Origin: UBA7672 sp035995285
Lineage (GTDB): Bacteria; Pseudomonadota; Alphaproteobacteria; Caulobacterales; Hyphomonadaceae
Length of the DNA stretch: 9,460 nt
Assembly: GCA_035995285.1 (NCBI GenBank)
Contig: DASYKO010000309.1
Coordinates: forward strand, 1 to 9,460
Direction of reading: 5' to 3'
In this document: in pieces, positions 1-4,531 of the stretch
Position numbering within the stretch: the first letter of the stretch is position 1
Layout of the letters: each line of letters opens with the position of its first letter
Notes under the pieces: generated by a model
The model's input: only the letters and a program-made list of their open reading frames with translations
Told to the model about the DNA's origin: nothing
The model's database searches: none
Made by a program: the position numbers and the translations under genes

Positions 1-345
1 GCCAAGCTCGACGAAGCCAAGACCAAGCTGCGCGCGCTGATCGTGCGCCGCGAAGCTGCGGAACAGCGGATCCAGATGCGCTCGCGCATCGAGGTCAACA
101 AGGTCGACGAGGCCATGCGCCGCTACGCTCAGGTTGAGCGCAAGGTCGACGAGATGGAAGCCTATGCCGATCTCATCAATGTCGGCGAGCGCGGCCTCGA
201 AGCACAGTTCCAGGAACTCGCGGCTGAAGAGTCGATCGAGAAGGAACTCAACGAGATCAAGCGCCGCCGCGGCGGTGGCTCATCTTCGCCCACGCCGGCT
301 CAACCGCCGCGCCGTCCGAGGACTGCTGAAGGCGAGGGCGTGTAA
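1..345 (+). CDS. pspA: Phage shock protein A (PspA), C-terminal part; 5' end outside the window
   Basis: Open from the first base in frame 1, giving the last 114 residues of a PspA/IM30 (ESCRT-III-like) protein. In the family PspA is a peripheral inner-membrane protein. It coats stressed membrane as helical oligomers and, in enterobacteria, restrains the activator PspF. The visible part is an almost unbroken charged helix (for example RSRIEVNKVDEAMRRYAQ), then the usual PspA-type end 'FQELAAEESIEKELNEIKRR'. A glycine/serine/proline-rich basic tail of about 27 residues follows, longer than in E. coli PspA. The stop codon TAA overlaps the pspB ATG by one base (TAATG), so the two are translationally coupled. 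Identification rests on this coiled coil together with the adjacent pspB and pspC. The start and the psp promoter cannot be seen. Confidence 0.9.
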   Translation, partial: AKLDEAKTKLRALIVRREAAEQRIQMRSRIEVNKVDEAMRRYAQVERKVDEMEAYADLINVGERGLEAQFQELAAEESIEKELNEIKRRRGGGSSSPTPAQPPRRPRTAEGEGV

Positions 346-605
346 TGGCAATCGGCGAGGGGTTCTTCGTACTTGCAATCGTCTTCTGCGTCATCGTCGC
401 GCCGCTGTGGCTGATCCTTCACTATATTTCGAAGAACCGCAGCGCCGGCAAACTTACCGAAGACGATGAGCGGATGCTCGAGGATCTCTGGCGCTCCGCA
501 CGCACCATGGAGCGCCGCATCGAAACGCTCGAACGCCTGATCGAGCCGGACGCGCAACCGACGCGTCCGCGCCCGGCCCAGAGCACGAGAGGGGATATCA
601 ACTGA
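345..605 (+). CDS. pspB: Phage shock protein B (PspB)
   Basis: 86-aa inner-membrane protein, slightly longer than the usual ~75 aa. A single transmembrane helix lies at residues ~6-27 and carries the PspB signature APLWLILHY. It is followed by a cytoplasmic leucine-zipper-like helix (LTEDDERMLEDLWRSARTME, then RRIETLERLIEPD) and a proline-rich end. In enterobacteria PspB works with PspC at the inner membrane to bind PspA when the envelope is damaged. The segment RIETLERL matches the first half of the module repeated in the downstream small proteins (RVAVLERL). The start ATG shares a base with the pspA stop, and the stop shares a base with the pspC start (TGATG), so the three genes are coupled. 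Confidence 0.9.
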   Translation: MAIGEGFFVLAIVFCVIVAPLWLILHYISKNRSAGKLTEDDERMLEDLWRSARTMERRIETLERLIEPDAQPTRPRPAQSTRGDIN

Positions 606-1006
606 TGGTCGACGATTACACATACTCGCCGAACCCCAAGCGGCTCTATCGCTCCAGGGACAAGGTCATCGCCGGCGTCTGCCACGGTCTTGCCGATCGC
701 TATGGCTGGGATCCGGTGATCGTGCGGGTCGTCTTCGCGGTGCTCTTCTTCTGCGGCGGCGGCTTCATTCTCCCGGTCTACATCGTGATGTGGGCCATCA
801 CACCGGTAGCGCCGTATCGCCGCCGCGACCTCTCTCCGGATGAGGACCGTTTTTGGCGTTCGGTCTCCGACCGCCCGAGCGAGACGTTCTCGAACATCCG
901 CTACAAGTTCAAGGATATGGATGACCGCCTCGCCCGCATGGAGCGCTCGGTCACCTCAGAAGAATGGCGCTTGAAGCGCGAATTCCGCGACCTGGAAGGC
1001 GCCTAG
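605..1006 (+). CDS. pspC: Phage shock protein C (PspC)
   Basis: 133-aa membrane protein. Residues ~9-68 form the PspC domain: RLYRSRDKVIAGVCHGLADR, then a D-P-x-x-V-R-V motif, then a hydrophobic stretch at ~38-67 with a GGG turn. The C-terminal half is charged and helical, including FKDMDDRLARMERSVTSEEW and KREFRDLEG. In the family PspC is the membrane sensor/effector that partners PspB and recruits PspA. A tail reading like 'ERxVTSxxxRxxREFRxL' is usual in proteobacterial PspC. Here residues 108-131 align without gaps to the 24-residue module carried by the small proteins downstream. It is the last gene of the tightly coupled pspABC block; a 110-nt gap with a stem-loop follows. Confidence 0.93.
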   Translation: MVDDYTYSPNPKRLYRSRDKVIAGVCHGLADRYGWDPVIVRVVFAVLFFCGGGFILPVYIVMWAITPVAPYRRRDLSPDEDRFWRSVSDRPSETFSNIRYKFKDMDDRLARMERSVTSEEWRLKREFRDLEGA

Positions 1007-1022
1007 ACAAAAAGACGAACCG

Positions 1023-1051
1023 GGGCGGCGATCCTCCTCCTCTCGCCGCCC
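1023..1051 (+). terminator. Stem-loop after pspC (attenuator, processing site or weak terminator)
   Basis: GGGCGGCGA (1023-1031) and TCGCCGCCC (1043-1051) are perfect 9-bp inverted repeats around an 11-nt pyrimidine loop (TCCTCCTCCTC). The hairpin starts 17 nt after the pspC stop. No T-run follows, so it is not a classical intrinsic terminator. It could reduce read-through, stabilise the pspABC mRNA 3' end, or lower expression of the downstream small genes relative to pspABC. The loop TCCTCCTCCTC is also complementary to Shine-Dalgarno-type sequence. Confidence 0.4.
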
Positions 1052-1116
1052 AGGTACTCAAGACTGCCAAGCGACTATCGGGAACTGAGCCCCACAGAAG
1101 GGACAGAGGGACGACC

Positions 1117-1365
1117 ATGACCAAGTCAAAGTTCAAACTCTCTCGCGACCTCACTATCCGCCTGGCCTCGGCCGGCGCGCTGCTCGCCGTCGGCATGACG
1201 ACGCTCTCGGTCGGTGCACAGCTTGGCGTCGTCCATCTCAACGCCGGCGACATGAAGATCGCCTTTGGCCGCGGTGAGAGCGGTCTCACTTTGGATGTCG
1301 CCGCGCGCACATGCCCGCCGCACTGCTCGTTCGATATCGGCTGGCGCCCGCTTGCGGAGTGGTAG
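1117..1365 (+). CDS. Small membrane-anchored protein with CPPHC motif, unknown function
   Basis: 82 aa. Start ATG 1117 is chosen because GAGGG (1106-1110) lies 6 nt upstream; the reading frame stays open further upstream into pspC, but that extension has no membrane logic. Residues 1-11 are basic (TKSKFKLSR). Residues ~12-34 form one hydrophobic helix (LTIRLASAGALLAVGMTTLS). Residues 35-82 look beta-rich and end with TCPPHCSFDIGWRPLAEW. The basic N-terminus suggests N-in, C-out topology, which would put C66 and C70 in the periplasm as a possible disulfide or metal site. I do not recognise the family. It lacks the 24-residue module of its neighbours. Its place between pspC and the array suggests an envelope-stress role, but only by association. 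Confidence 0.75.
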   Translation: MTKSKFKLSRDLTIRLASAGALLAVGMTTLSVGAQLGVVHLNAGDMKIAFGRGESGLTLDVAARTCPPHCSFDIGWRPLAEW

Positions 1366-1410
1366 TGCGAGGCCATCTGGTTAGTAGGCTCGCGCGTGGA
1401 AAGGTTTGAG

Positions 1411-1668
1411 ATGTTCAATGTGATGAACCCCTTCTCGATGGTCGTCATGATCGTCGCGATCGTCTTCGGCGCGCGGATCTGGCGCACGCACATGCTCACC
1501 CAGTCGCGCGCTGGCCGCTCGCGCGAGGACGATGCGCTGATCGGCTCGATGCAGAGCCAGATCGACCGGCTGACCGACCGCGTCGCTGTGCTCGAGCGCC
1601 TGCTGACCGATGATGACCGCCGCCTGTCGCGGGAGATCAACAGCCTGCGTGACCGGCCGTCGCTTTGA
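1411..1668 (+). CDS. PspB-like small membrane protein, array member 1
   Basis: 85 aa. ATG 1411 is preferred over the in-frame GTG at 1396 because GGAAAGG (1398-1404) sits 6 nt before it and the GTG would lie before that site. Residues ~7-24 are a transmembrane helix (PFSMVVMIVAIVFGARIW). A basic/polar linker follows, then a helical stretch (LIGSMQSQIDRL). The shared module is at residues 57-80: RVAVLERLLTDDDRR followed by LSREINSLR. Overall size and plan (N-terminal helix, cytoplasmic leucine-zipper tail) resemble PspB, but the PspB membrane signature APLWLxLHY is absent. It follows the CPPHC protein by 45 nt. Function unknown; probably an inner-membrane partner in the Psp response (inference). 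Confidence 0.85.
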   Translation: MFNVMNPFSMVVMIVAIVFGARIWRTHMLTQSRAGRSREDDALIGSMQSQIDRLTDRVAVLERLLTDDDRRLSREINSLRDRPSL

Positions 1669-1703
1669 CACCTATCTTGGGGGCAACGCTGAGGGAGAGC
1701 GTG

Positions 1704-1859
1704 ATGACCGAAGACAAACAGAAAGACGCCCCCGCCGACGCCGATCCGAAAAAAGTGGCGCGGCAACTGGATGAGAAGGCCGAGCGTCCCGTGCTCGGAA
1801 AGATCAAGACCGACGAGGAAGCGCGCCTCGCCGCTGAAATAGAAAAGCTACGCGGCTAG
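1704..1859 (+). CDS. 51-aa soluble protein with the second half of the array module
   Basis: 51 aa, very charged, no membrane segment. ATG 1704 follows GAGGGAGAG (1691-1699) at good distance; an in-frame GTG directly before it (1701) is possible. The N-terminal part is acidic and lysine-rich (TEDKQKDAPADADPKKVARQ). The C-terminus, KIKTDEEARLAAEIEKLRG, closely matches the second helix of the shared module (TDDDRRLANEIERLR) but lacks the preceding RVxVLERL helix; RPVLGKI stands in its place. It lies 35 nt after array member 1 and 9 nt before the next gene, so it is very likely co-transcribed. It could be a decayed or trimmed paralogue, or a soluble competitor of the membrane-anchored forms. No family recognised. 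Confidence 0.7.
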   Translation: MTEDKQKDAPADADPKKVARQLDEKAERPVLGKIKTDEEARLAAEIEKLRG

Positions 1860-1868
1860 GAGCGAGCG

Positions 1869-2237
1869 ATGTATTGTCAGGACGACGACCGCTGGACCAA
1901 GTTCCGCCAACGCCGCGAGGAATGGCGCGCTCGGCATGAAGCTCGCCGTGCGGCCTGGCAGGAGCGCCATGCGCGCCGCCGCGCCGAATGGGCCGAGCAC
2001 TGGGGCGACATGAGCGCTCAGATGGGCGGCGCCCAGACGGGCATGAATTCCGGTAACTGGGGCCTGGGTTCTTCGCAAAGCGACGAGGCGCTGAAGACGC
2101 AGGTCGCCACGATGCAGGCAACGATTGACAAGCTGCTGAACAGGGTCGCCGTGCTAGAGAAGCTCGCTGTCGATGGCGATGAGACGCGGCTGGCGGCCGA
2201 GATCGAGAAACTGCGCAATTCGGAGTTCCGGACATGA
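1869..2237 (+). CDS. Soluble array paralogue with N-terminal 11-residue repeats
   Basis: 122 aa, no hydrophobic helix. ATG 1869 is preceded by AGGAG (1858-1862) overlapping the stop of the upstream gene. Residues 17-49 form an 11-residue repeat with tryptophans at 19, 30 and 41: EEWRARHEARR, AAWQERHARRR, AEWAEHWGDMS. This arginine/tryptophan-rich amphipathic helix could lie flat on a membrane or bind nucleic acid. A glycine/serine/asparagine-rich linker follows (~51-72). The C-terminus is helical and carries the shared module at residues 92-116, RVAVLEKLAVDGDETRLAAE then IEKLR, one residue longer than in the others. The last four bases overlap the next gene (ATGA), so translation is coupled. 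Function unknown. Confidence 0.85.
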   Translation: MYCQDDDRWTKFRQRREEWRARHEARRAAWQERHARRRAEWAEHWGDMSAQMGGAQTGMNSGNWGLGSSQSDEALKTQVATMQATIDKLLNRVAVLEKLAVDGDETRLAAEIEKLRNSEFRT

Positions 2238-2503
2238 GTTCAGTTGGCGTATTCATCCCTATCCTCGGGATCATGTGCGGGATCATCGCCGTTCTCGGCA
2301 GCATCTGGATCAAGAACCAGAAGCTCAAGCTTGAGATGATGCGCGAGCAGGGCGGCACGGACGCCCTCGCCAACAAGGTCACACAGGCCGAACTGGAAAA
2401 GCTCAAGGATCGCGTCGCCGTGCTGGAGCGCCTGCTCACCGACGATGACCGGCGTCTCGCCAACGAGATCAGCCGCCTGCAATCAACTGAAGTGAGGCGC
2501 TAG
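2234..2503 (+). CDS. PspB-like small membrane protein, array member 2
   Basis: 89 aa; the start overlaps the previous stop as ATGA. A transmembrane helix spans residues ~5-26 (GVFIPILGIMCGIIAVLGS). A basic juxtamembrane segment (IKNQKLKLEMMREQ) follows, as expected for a tail kept in the cytoplasm. Residues ~44-59 are helical. The shared module is at residues 60-83: RVAVLERLLTDDDRRLANE then ISRLQ. The TDDD sequence is a typical helix N-cap, suggesting two helices. It belongs with members 1 and 3 in having L(L/V)TDDD at the turn. No catalytic residues. Its role in the Psp response is inferred from location and from the likeness to the PspB and PspC tails. Confidence 0.87.
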   Translation: MSSVGVFIPILGIMCGIIAVLGSIWIKNQKLKLEMMREQGGTDALANKVTQAELEKLKDRVAVLERLLTDDDRRLANEISRLQSTEVRR

Positions 2504-2506
2504 CTC

Positions 2507-2770
2507 ATGCCAGCCGAAGTCATGTTCGTCGCCCTGGCCGGCATTTTCGCCACGCTCTATGTCATCCGCATGGGGATGAAGCACGAGGAGAGGCGCATGG
2601 CCCTCAAGGCCGGAGGCGGCGCCGAGCGCGTCGATGCCATTCTCGCCGATACCCAGAAGGAAGTCGCCCAGCTGCGCGAGCGCGTGCAGGTCCTGGAAAA
2701 GCTGGTCACCGATGATGACCGCCGTCTCGCCAGCGAGATCGAACGCCTGCGCAGCGAAGCGCGGCGCTGA
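2507..2770 (+). CDS. PspB-like small membrane protein, array member 3
   Basis: 87 aa. ATG 2507 follows the previous stop by 3 nt, with GAGG (2494-2497) 9 nt upstream inside the preceding gene. A transmembrane helix is at residues ~4-22 (EVMFVALAGIFATLYVI). A basic stretch (RMGMKHEERRMALKAG) follows, then a long helix. The module at residues 59-82 reads RVQVLEKLVTDDDRRLASE then IERLR. It is closest to member 4: 20 of 24 module residues and 58 of 72 module bases are identical by hand count, so these two are probably the most recent duplicates. The juxtamembrane HEERRMALKA also resembles VEKRRLKLRA of member 4. Confidence 0.87.
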   Translation: MPAEVMFVALAGIFATLYVIRMGMKHEERRMALKAGGGAERVDAILADTQKEVAQLRERVQVLEKLVTDDDRRLASEIERLRSEARR

Positions 2771-2778
2771 GGAGCAGA

Positions 2779-2805
2779 CACTTAGGGGACCAGGCACTTA
2801 GGGGA
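2779..2805 (+). repeat. Imperfect 16-bp tandem repeat with CACTTAGGGGA core
   Basis: CACTTAGGGGA occurs at 2779-2789 and again at 2795-2805 (period 16) in the 41-nt spacer before array member 4. The second copy's AGGGGA, with the following TAGGG, also supplies the purine-rich ribosome-binding region, so the repeat may have built or displaced the native site. Sequences of the type 'AAGTG(T/C)CTGxTCCCC' on the reverse strand recall short dispersed extragenic repeats seen in proteobacteria, but a genome-wide search would be needed to say so. Confidence 0.6.
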
Positions 2806-2811
2806 ATAGGG

Positions 2812-3096
2812 ATGCATATCGGGTTCTTCGAGTTCATCATCATCCTGGTCGGCATCGGCACGGTGTCGGGCATAATCACGTCGGGCATGCAGGTGGAGAA
2901 ACGCCGGCTCAAGCTCAGGGCTTCCCAGGCCGACGGCGAGGTCGAGGCGCTGAAGAATCTCGTCGCCGACATGCACGGCGATATGAGCGCCCTGAAACAG
3001 CGCGTGCAGGTGCTCGAACGCCTCGCCACCGACGGCGACCGGCATCTGGCTAGCGAGATCGAACGCCTGCGCCGCGACGCGCAGTCAAGTCTGTAG
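2812..3096 (+). CDS. PspB-like small membrane protein, array member 4
   Basis: 94 aa, the longest of the membrane-anchored set. ATG 2812 follows AGGGGAATAGGG. A transmembrane helix spans residues ~5-25 (FFEFIIILVGIGTVSGIITS). A basic juxtamembrane segment (QVEKRRLKLRAS) and a long predicted helix (EVEALKNLVADMHGDMSAL) lead to the module at residues 64-87: RVQVLERLATDGDRHLASE then IERLR. It carries the LATDGD version of the turn, like the 1869 and 3119 proteins. A 41-nt spacer with a tandem repeat separates it from member 3, the widest gap between membrane-type members from 2234 onward. Function unknown; family membership is clear from the module. Confidence 0.87.
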   Translation: MHIGFFEFIIILVGIGTVSGIITSGMQVEKRRLKLRASQADGEVEALKNLVADMHGDMSALKQRVQVLERLATDGDRHLASEIERLRRDAQSSL

Positions 3097-3118
3097 CCAG
3101 CTGGAGAAGGGGACGCAC

Positions 3119-3379
3119 ATGGCGCTTGATTTGTATCCGATCGGGATGGGGATGGTCGCCTTTGCCGTCATGGGCATAGCGATCGCGCGATACGCCTACA
3201 TGTACACGCGCGCCAAGCTGGGCGCGCCGGATGCGCCGGCAGGCGCGGCGGGCGAAGATGAGATCAACCGGCTGAAAGCGCGCGTCGCGGTTCTCGAAGA
3301 ACTTGCCACTGACGGTGATCGCAAGCTCGGCCGCGACATCGAACGCCTGGGCCGGCAGGGCGCTGCGACAGGCGCCTAG
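3119..3379 (+). CDS. PspB-like small membrane protein, array member 5
   Basis: 86 aa. ATG 3119 is preceded by GGAGAAGGGGAC. A transmembrane helix lies at residues ~6-29 (YPIGMGMVAFAVMGIAIARY). An alanine/glycine/proline-rich linker (GAPDAPAGAAGE) then replaces the basic juxtamembrane helix of the other members. The module at residues 55-78 is the most diverged: RVAVLEELATDGDRKLGRD then IERLG. It has a glutamate where most have Arg/Lys after VLE, and a glycine where most end in Arg. It is the last array gene; the 60-aa lipoprotein follows after 24 nt, so they are probably on one transcript. Confidence 0.86.
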   Translation: MALDLYPIGMGMVAFAVMGIAIARYAYMYTRAKLGAPDAPAGAAGEDEINRLKARVAVLEELATDGDRKLGRDIERLGRQGAATGA

Positions 3380-3403
3380 AATTCCAATCGAAGGGGACGG
3401 CAC

Positions 3404-3586
3404 ATGAAAACCACAACGCTGATGCTTTGCCTGGTCGCAGGCCTAACAACATCCGGCTGCATCATCCACCACACCGAAACCATTCCCGCGCGCCACGAGC
3501 TTGAGGACGAGCACACGCGGCCCGAAGGTGTGGCCTTCGCTCCTCCAAACGTGGAGCCGTCGAGCGTCGCAAGAACAGCCGGCTGA
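3404..3586 (+). CDS. Small lipoprotein (60 aa precursor), unknown function
   Basis: 60 aa. ATG 3404 has GGGGAC 5 nt upstream. Residues 1-18 are a lipoprotein signal peptide (MKTTTLMLCLVAGLTTSG) with the acylated cysteine at 19. The -3 residue is Thr rather than the usual Leu, so the lipobox is acceptable but not ideal. The mature protein is about 42 residues, begins CIIHHTETIPARHELEDEHT, is polar and proline-containing, and has no evident domain. The start of its mature part, C-I-I-H-H-T-E, resembles that of the esterase lipoprotein next downstream (C-V-F-H-H-E-R). It sits 24 nt after array member 5 and 25 nt before the esterase gene. Residue +2 is Ile, not Asp, so outer-membrane sorting is expected if enterobacterial rules hold. 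Confidence 0.75.
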   Translation: MKTTTLMLCLVAGLTTSGCIIHHTETIPARHELEDEHTRPEGVAFAPPNVEPSSVARTAG

Positions 3587-3611
3587 TTGTCTGGCATCGG
3601 GGGGACACATC

Positions 3612-4526
3612 ATGAAAATCTCTGCTCTGATTTGTGGCGCGGCATTGCTCGCTGCGGGCGGCTGCGTCTTCCACCACGAACGCGTGGCCGAGGCAGCCCC
3701 GCAGGCTGCCGTGCCAGCCGCATCCGCCAGCGTGCAGCGCGCGACGGTGCAGGATTCCGAGCAGTTCATCGTGCACTCGAAGATCACGGGCGCAGATTTC
3801 GTGATCCAGGTCGCAAGGCCGATCCAGTTCACTCCGCCTGCAGCGGGCCAGAAATGGCCGGTCACCTACGTCCTCGACGGCACCTACCTGTTCGGCATGG
3901 TGACGCCCACGGCGCGCCTTCTGCCGGCGGAGCGCGTCACGCAGTCCACCTATGTCGTCGGCATCGGATTTCCTGAAGAAGGCTTCATGGACTATGGCGT
4001 GCGCCGCGGCCGCGACCTCATCCACATCGCCCAGAAGAGCCAGAACCCGACCGGCCAGGGCGGAGGCGGCGCAGCGTTCGAGCGCTTCATCAAGGAAGAG
4101 CTGCGTCCCCTGATCGAAAGCCGCTATCCGGTCAACGGCGCGCAATCCGTGCTCGCAGGCCACTCCTATGGCGGTCTCTTCACAGCAACGGTGCTGGCCA
4201 ATGATCCCGACGCTTTCGCCGGCTACATGATCGGCAGCCCGTCGCTGCAAATGGATCCGGCGCTCGCCGACAAGGTGCGCGCCGCGGCGAGCAGGGGCCA
4301 TGGCCGCGTGTTCATCAGCTGCGGCGCCAATGAAGGCTCGAATCCCGCGGCGATGATAGGCTACACGGACGCTCTCGAGGCTGCTTTGAAGACCGCGGGC
4401 TCGGGCTTTTCAGTCGCCCGCAAGACGTTCCCGGATGAAACCCACACGTCGTCGCAAGGGGCATGGATTTCGGCCGGTTTGCGCTTCGTGCTTCCGCCTG
4501 CCCCTCCTGCAAAGGCGACGCAATGA
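3612..4526 (+). CDS. Alpha/beta-hydrolase esterase lipoprotein (Fes/IroE-like putative esterase family)
   Basis: 304 aa. ATG 3612 follows GGGGAC by 5 nt. Residues 1-17 are a lipoprotein signal (ALLAAGG before Cys18). A low-complexity Ala/Pro/Val linker (~25-45) precedes the catalytic domain. Family marks include WPVTYVLDGTYLFG (82-95), the nucleophile elbow GHSYGG (183-188, Ser185), EELRPLIESRYPV (162-174), GSPSL (208-212) and a C-terminal ETHTS (276-280) with the likely catalytic His278. E241, in CGANEG, sits where a catalytic acid is often found, but this is tentative. The putative-esterase family includes siderophore-trilactone esterases (Fes, IroE) and many hydrolases of unknown substrate. 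Membrane anchoring implies a periplasmic or outer-membrane-facing substrate. It is last in the + strand run and converges on mnmC with a 5-nt gap. Confidence 0.88.
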   Translation: MKISALICGAALLAAGGCVFHHERVAEAAPQAAVPAASASVQRATVQDSEQFIVHSKITGADFVIQVARPIQFTPPAAGQKWPVTYVLDGTYLFGMVTPTARLLPAERVTQSTYVVGIGFPEEGFMDYGVRRGRDLIHIAQKSQNPTGQGGGGAAFERFIKEELRPLIESRYPVNGAQSVLAGHSYGGLFTATVLANDPDAFAGYMIGSPSLQMDPALADKVRAAASRGHGRVFISCGANEGSNPAAMIGYTDALEAALKTAGSGFSVARKTFPDETHTSSQGAWISAGLRFVLPPAPPAKATQ

Positions 4527-4531
4527 GCTGA

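Larger units (their letters stand above)
1579..3352 (+). repeat. Dispersed 72-bp coding repeat (array module), six full copies
   Basis: Copies at 1579-1650, 2142-2216 (75 bp, one extra codon), 2411-2482, 2681-2752, 3001-3072 and 3281-3352. Each encodes about 24 residues ending an otherwise different small protein. Consensus: R-V-x-V-L-E-(R/K)-L-x-T-D-(D/G)-D-R-x-L-x-x-E-I-x-x-L-R. A half copy ends the 1704 gene, and a diverged copy in the PspC tail (926-997) aligns without gaps. Third codon positions vary freely, so the repeat is kept at the protein level. The N-terminal halves of the genes differ much more than the modules. The copies read as diverged gene duplicates, not a mobile repeat. 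Confidence 0.85.

Noticed and set aside
208..270. Array-like module in the PspA C-terminus
   Set aside because: LAAEESIEKELNEIKRR has a similar feel, but it needs gaps to align and is a common helical pattern; PspA proteins normally end this way.
951..1766. Long - strand open frame opposite pspC and the first array genes
   Set aside because: Arginine/serine-rich composition typical of antisense frames in GC-rich DNA. The + strand genes have ribosome sites, membrane helices and a conserved module.
1579..3352. CRISPR or non-coding tandem repeat explanation for the 72-bp repeats
   Set aside because: Each copy is in frame at the end of a gene with synonymous third-position changes, and spacing is irregular; these are coding modules.
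3462..4301. Long - strand open frame opposite the esterase
   Set aside because: The + strand esterase has a lipobox, GHSYGG and a catalytic histidine; the antisense frame shows no motif and is a shadow.
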